Shown one piece after another: positions 4,603 to 7,187 of a stretch of DNA of 7,187 bases (the stretch's first letter is position 1; the number at the start of each line of letters is the position of its first letter). The position numbers and the translations under genes were made by a program. The stretch covers positions 1 through 7,187 of the forward strand of contig CAMWKA010000092.1 in NCBI GenBank assembly GCA_947174725.1, read 5' to 3'. This stretch comes from an uncultured Lachnospiraceae bacterium (GTDB lineage: Bacteria; Bacillota; Clostridia; Lachnospirales; Lachnospiraceae). The notes under the pieces are model-generated. The model ran no database searches. It saw only the letters and a list, made by a program, of their open reading frames with translations, and was not told the DNA's origin.

Positions 4603-7187
4603 CTAATCTTCATTTATTTTCAATAACCGTTCGCCGCCGTCAAAGCTTATGTTTTCTTCCTTTGCCCCCAGTACGGCATGCTGACCTGCATGAATATTAA
4701 TAACATAAGTAGCATGCCTTCCTTTTATGATGGCCGTCTTTTCCATCGATCCGATTCCGGATACCAGACTTCCCTCACTGGTCAGTTCCAAACGGCTTTC
4801 CTCCGTCAGAATATACAATTCCCCACCGGCATTTCCAATCAACCGGACTTTTTGACCATTGATCTTTACAATCACCTTACTTGTGGAAATATGTATTACT
4901 CCTCCGGTTTTCTCGGTACTTCCGATACCACATAGATTGTTTCCGGAACCTATAATATCCAATCTGGAAGATGCAATCCGAATATTTTGGTCGCCGTTCA
5001 GACAACCGATTCCGATTCCCTTTGCAACATTAGTTTCTACTTCTAACCGGCAGTTTCCAATATCTATCGGCATGGCACCTTCCACACAGCCGATTCCAAT
5101 GATATTTTCACAGGCGCCGCCAATCGTTATACTGCCTCCGGCAATCTTTACACCGTCGCCCGAACGGTGGATCCCTCCGTCGATTCCGATACAGCGGGCG
5201 CCCTCGATCCATATCTTCAATGCGCCGCTGGAAGCAAATACGATAGAACCTACTCCTGCATTCAGTCCGTTGCCGATTCCGTAACAGGTGACGCCTTTTG
5301 CACGAACCGAAAGATTTCCGCTGCCTTCTATATGAAGACTGCTGCCCTCCGGTACGCGGATTCCTACTTCGTTAAGCTCATTGTCCCCTTCCAGAACGAT
5401 CGTAAGATGTGCGTCTTCTCCGATATCTATACATGGCTGGGCAAGCAGACTTTCCAGCCGCACATTTTTCAGCGTCAGTCGGCATGTGCTTCCATCCTTG
5501 ATTTTAATGGTCACCCCTGCAACATATTCCGGATTGCCCACTAAAGTCAGATCCCCCTGTGAAAGCAGAATACCGGTATATTGTTCCAGCGCAAGCCGTA
5601 CCAGAGGAAGTTCCTTTTCCGAAGTCACCATAAAGATCTTCCGCTCTGCCTTCCCCGCTGTATCAAGATTTACACTGACAATCTCATTTTTGATCTCCGG
5701 ATCGATCTCCTGAAGAACCTCCAAAGAAGGTTTTGCCGTATAATATCCCTGGATCAGATCAGCACCCATATGGATCACCGCCCGCAACTCGCCTGCCGTT
5801 TCTACACCTTCCGCCAGTATATGGAAGCCATTGTCATGACCAAATTCTATAATACTTTTAACAAAATGCTGTTTCTTCGGATCCTCCTGAATATTGGTGA
5901 TCAAAAGCCGGTCAATTTTCACGCAGTTAGGCAGATACCTCAGCAGACTGGAAGTATTGGAATATCCCGTACCATAATCGTCGATGGCAATACCAAAACC
6001 ATCGTCCGCACTTCTCTGTAGCATCGTTTCCAGTCCCGAATCGTCCAATTCCGTCTGTTCCGTAATTTCCACAACTACCTGTTTCAGCAAACCTGCATAT
6101 TTACGGCGTAGCTGTTGAAAGTCCGCATCGTCTAACTGATAACCCGGAATACTGTTAATAAATATTTTCTTATCTTCAAATAAATTGATCTTCTCACTGA
6201 CCTCTTTAAATACATTAAAGAATGTCGCCCGTTCTATGTCATACAGCCGGTGTCCCTTCGTGGCATATTTCAAGACAATAAAAGGAGAAACCGGTCCGTC
6301 CAGCTCCGCCCGCATCAACGCTTCATATGCATAGATATCTCCCGTCTTAGCGTCAACAATTGGTTGGAAAGCATATCGAAAACGATTTTCGTCTAAAATG
6401 GTATTTACCATCTTTTCCTCTGCAGGATTGTAGTTTTCCTCAGCTCCGCCCTCCGTCGCCTGATAACCCCGGCGGTTATTTTTATCAATTCTTTTATTGG
6501 CAAATGCACTATCTAAAACAGCCTGCATCTTCATGTCCGGCTCCGGCACTACCGCAGTATAGCTGTAATTAACCTCCAGACTGTATTCCTTTTCCGATAC
6601 CCGGTTATAATTTTCGATTCTTCCCACAATTGCATGGATCAGGCTTTCAAAAATCTGATCTTCCCCACCCGTCGCCACATGCATGGCAACAACAAACTCA
6701 TCGCTTCCCAGATGCGCGCAGATCTCATGTTCAGAAAGACAGTCGTCTATAATCGTTGCCAATGTCTGAATGGCAACATCTCCTTCGGAATGACCGTAGA
6801 TATCATTGATATTTCCCAGTCTGTCAATATCGACACTGACCAGCATGATTTGTTCTCCGGAATCTATGTACTGCTCTTTCCATTGTTCCAGCTGCTCCAT
6901 AAAGCCCTGTTGATTGTACATTCCGGTAATCAGATCACGTTTAAGAAGATGACTCGTATCCAAATTCACCTGCGCTTTCGGAAGTCTGGCAATTTCCATC
7001 CGCAAACGGGTCCAGCTTTCTCCCATGATCTGACATGTCTCTGATGTTTCCTCTGCCTCTTTAAACCCTAAAGCCTTATAACAAAAATATGCCGATTCAT
7101 TATTTTCAAATACGTTAAGGGAAACTTTTGTCACCCGCAGGATTTCAAATGCATAACGAAGCGCAAGGCTTAACATTTCTTTTCCGT
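4603..7187 (-). CDS. Multidomain c-di-GMP phosphodiesterase: GNAT (partial) - degenerate GGDEF - EAL - beta-helix-like repeat domain
   Basis: The 5' end lies outside the window. Numbering starts at the Met encoded at 7174-7176, but three in-frame codons before it read GKE, completing a GNAT acetyl-CoA loop (GKEMLSLALRYAF), so that Met is internal. Residues 1-41 are the end of a GNAT domain (YFCYKALGF, 30-38). Residues about 80-240 form a GGDEF domain with DIDRLGNINDIYGH (116-129) but GSDEF (157-161) in place of GGDEF and no RxxD inhibitory site. Residues about 262-492 form an EAL domain with E285-A-L-M-R, N341, E370, D399-D400, K420, E456 and Q476, a complete metal and catalytic set with family-correct spacing. 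It should therefore hydrolyse c-di-GMP to pGpG. Residues about 540-857 carry about 30-residue repeats with GIG turns, like a right-handed beta-helix. No transmembrane segment is seen in the visible part, so the protein is probably cytosolic. It ends 99 bp before thrH. Confidence 0.9.
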   Translation of the reverse strand, partial: GKEMLSLALRYAFEILRVTKVSLNVFENNESAYFCYKALGFKEAEETSETCQIMGESWTRLRMEIARLPKAQVNLDTSHLLKRDLITGMYNQQGFMEQLEQWKEQYIDSGEQIMLVSVDIDRLGNINDIYGHSEGDVAIQTLATIIDDCLSEHEICAHLGSDEFVVAMHVATGGEDQIFESLIHAIVGRIENYNRVSEKEYSLEVNYSYTAVVPEPDMKMQAVLDSAFANKRIDKNNRRGYQATEGGAEENYNPAEEKMVNTILDENRFRYAFQPIVDAKTGDIYAYEALMRAELDGPVSPFIVLKYATKGHRLYDIERATFFNVFKEVSEKINLFEDKKIFINSIPGYQLDDADFQQLRRKYAGLLKQVVVEITEQTELDDSGLETMLQRSADDGFGIAIDDYGTGYSNTSSLLRYLPNCVKIDRLLITNIQEDPKKQHFVKSIIEFGHDNGFHILAEGVETAGELRAVIHMGADLIQGYYTAKPSLEVLQEIDPEIKNEIVSVNLDTAGKAERKIFMVTSEKELPLVRLALEQYTGILLSQGDLTLVGNPEYVAGVTIKIKDGSTCRLTLKNVRLESLLAQPCIDIGEDAHLTIVLEGDNELNEVGIRVPEGSSLHIEGSGNLSVRAKGVTCYGIGNGLNAGVGSIVFASSGALKIWIEGARCIGIDGGIHRSGDGVKIAGGSITIGGACENIIGIGCVEGAMPIDIGNCRLEVETNVAKGIGIGCLNGDQNIRIASSRLDIIGSGNNLCGIGSTEKTGGVIHISTSKVIVKINGQKVRLIGNAGGELYILTEESRLELTSEGSLVSGIGSMEKTAIIKGRHATYVINIHAGQHAVLGAKEENISFDGGERLLKINED
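4750..5280 (-). repeat. Region encoding GIG-turn repeats of the C-terminal beta-helix-like domain
   Basis: Within the large protein, Gly-Ile-Gly/Asp turns recur at visible residues 633, 664, 694, about 722, 750 and 807, a spacing of about 28-31 except for the last, longer interval. Between turns are alternating hydrophobic/polar strands such as GGSITIGG and IRIASSRLDI. On the plus strand the repeat shows at DNA level as recurring CGATTCC words. The pattern fits parallel beta-helix coils similar to carbohydrate-binding-type repeats of Firmicutes surface proteins; that relationship is inference. Confidence 0.6.

Noticed and set aside
4859..5284. Plus-strand open frame of 141 codons rich in proline and isoleucine
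   Set aside because: It is the antisense reading of the GIG repeat region of the large gene; the IP-rich composition is the mirror of Gly/Ile codons and there is no ribosome binding site.
4740..5290. CRISPR or tandem DNA repeat array suggested by recurring CGATTCC words
   Set aside because: The words lie in one reading frame, encode GIG turns and are embedded in diverged sequence; this is protein-level repetition and not an array.

Overview
The window looks like a chromosomal segment of a Firmicutes bacterium of the Clostridia, most likely a Lachnospiraceae-type gut anaerobe. I base this on the moderately low GC content, the strong purine-rich ribosome binding sites, and the gene families (a MocR-type regulator, a clostridial prolyl-tRNA-editing-type deacylase, a clostridial c-di-GMP protein). 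The taxonomic call is inference from sequence style; there is no rRNA or other marker.

Layout, left to right. The left edge holds what appears to be the 5' end of a minus-strand tRNA gene, with a good sigma-70-type promoter behind it. Next come two minus-strand genes: a GNAT-family acetyltransferase (126-740) and, upstream of it, a MocR/PdxR-type regulator (GntR winged helix fused to an aminotransferase fold, 825-2294). A divergent 187-bp intergenic region with several short repeats separates the regulator from a plus-strand pyridoxal/pyridoxamine kinase (2482-3303). A strong hairpin terminator (about 3315-3350) then sits between convergent genes. Beyond it, a minus-strand pair overlaps by one base: a ThrH-like HAD phosphatase/phosphotransferase (3901-4503) followed by a YbaK/ProX-type aminoacyl-tRNA deacylase (3356-3901). 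The right 2.6 kb is one very long minus-strand gene that continues past the window edge. It encodes the tail of a GNAT domain, a degenerate GGDEF domain, an EAL domain with all catalytic residues, and a C-terminal repeat domain that looks like a beta-helix.

How the genes fit together. The regulator and the kinase form a plausible vitamin B6 salvage module: MocR proteins of the PdxR type sense pyridoxal 5'-phosphate (PLP) through their aminotransferase domain and control PLP-making genes, and here the PLP-making kinase is transcribed divergently. The ThrH/deacylase pair is probably co-transcribed and translationally coupled, linking an amino-acid phosphate enzyme with a tRNA proofreading enzyme. 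The large protein is predicted to be a c-di-GMP phosphodiesterase with an unusual domain combination, and it is the most interesting object here. Nothing in the window indicates phage, IS elements, CRISPR or a defence system. Apart from the 187-bp divergent region, all gaps are short (under about 130 bp).
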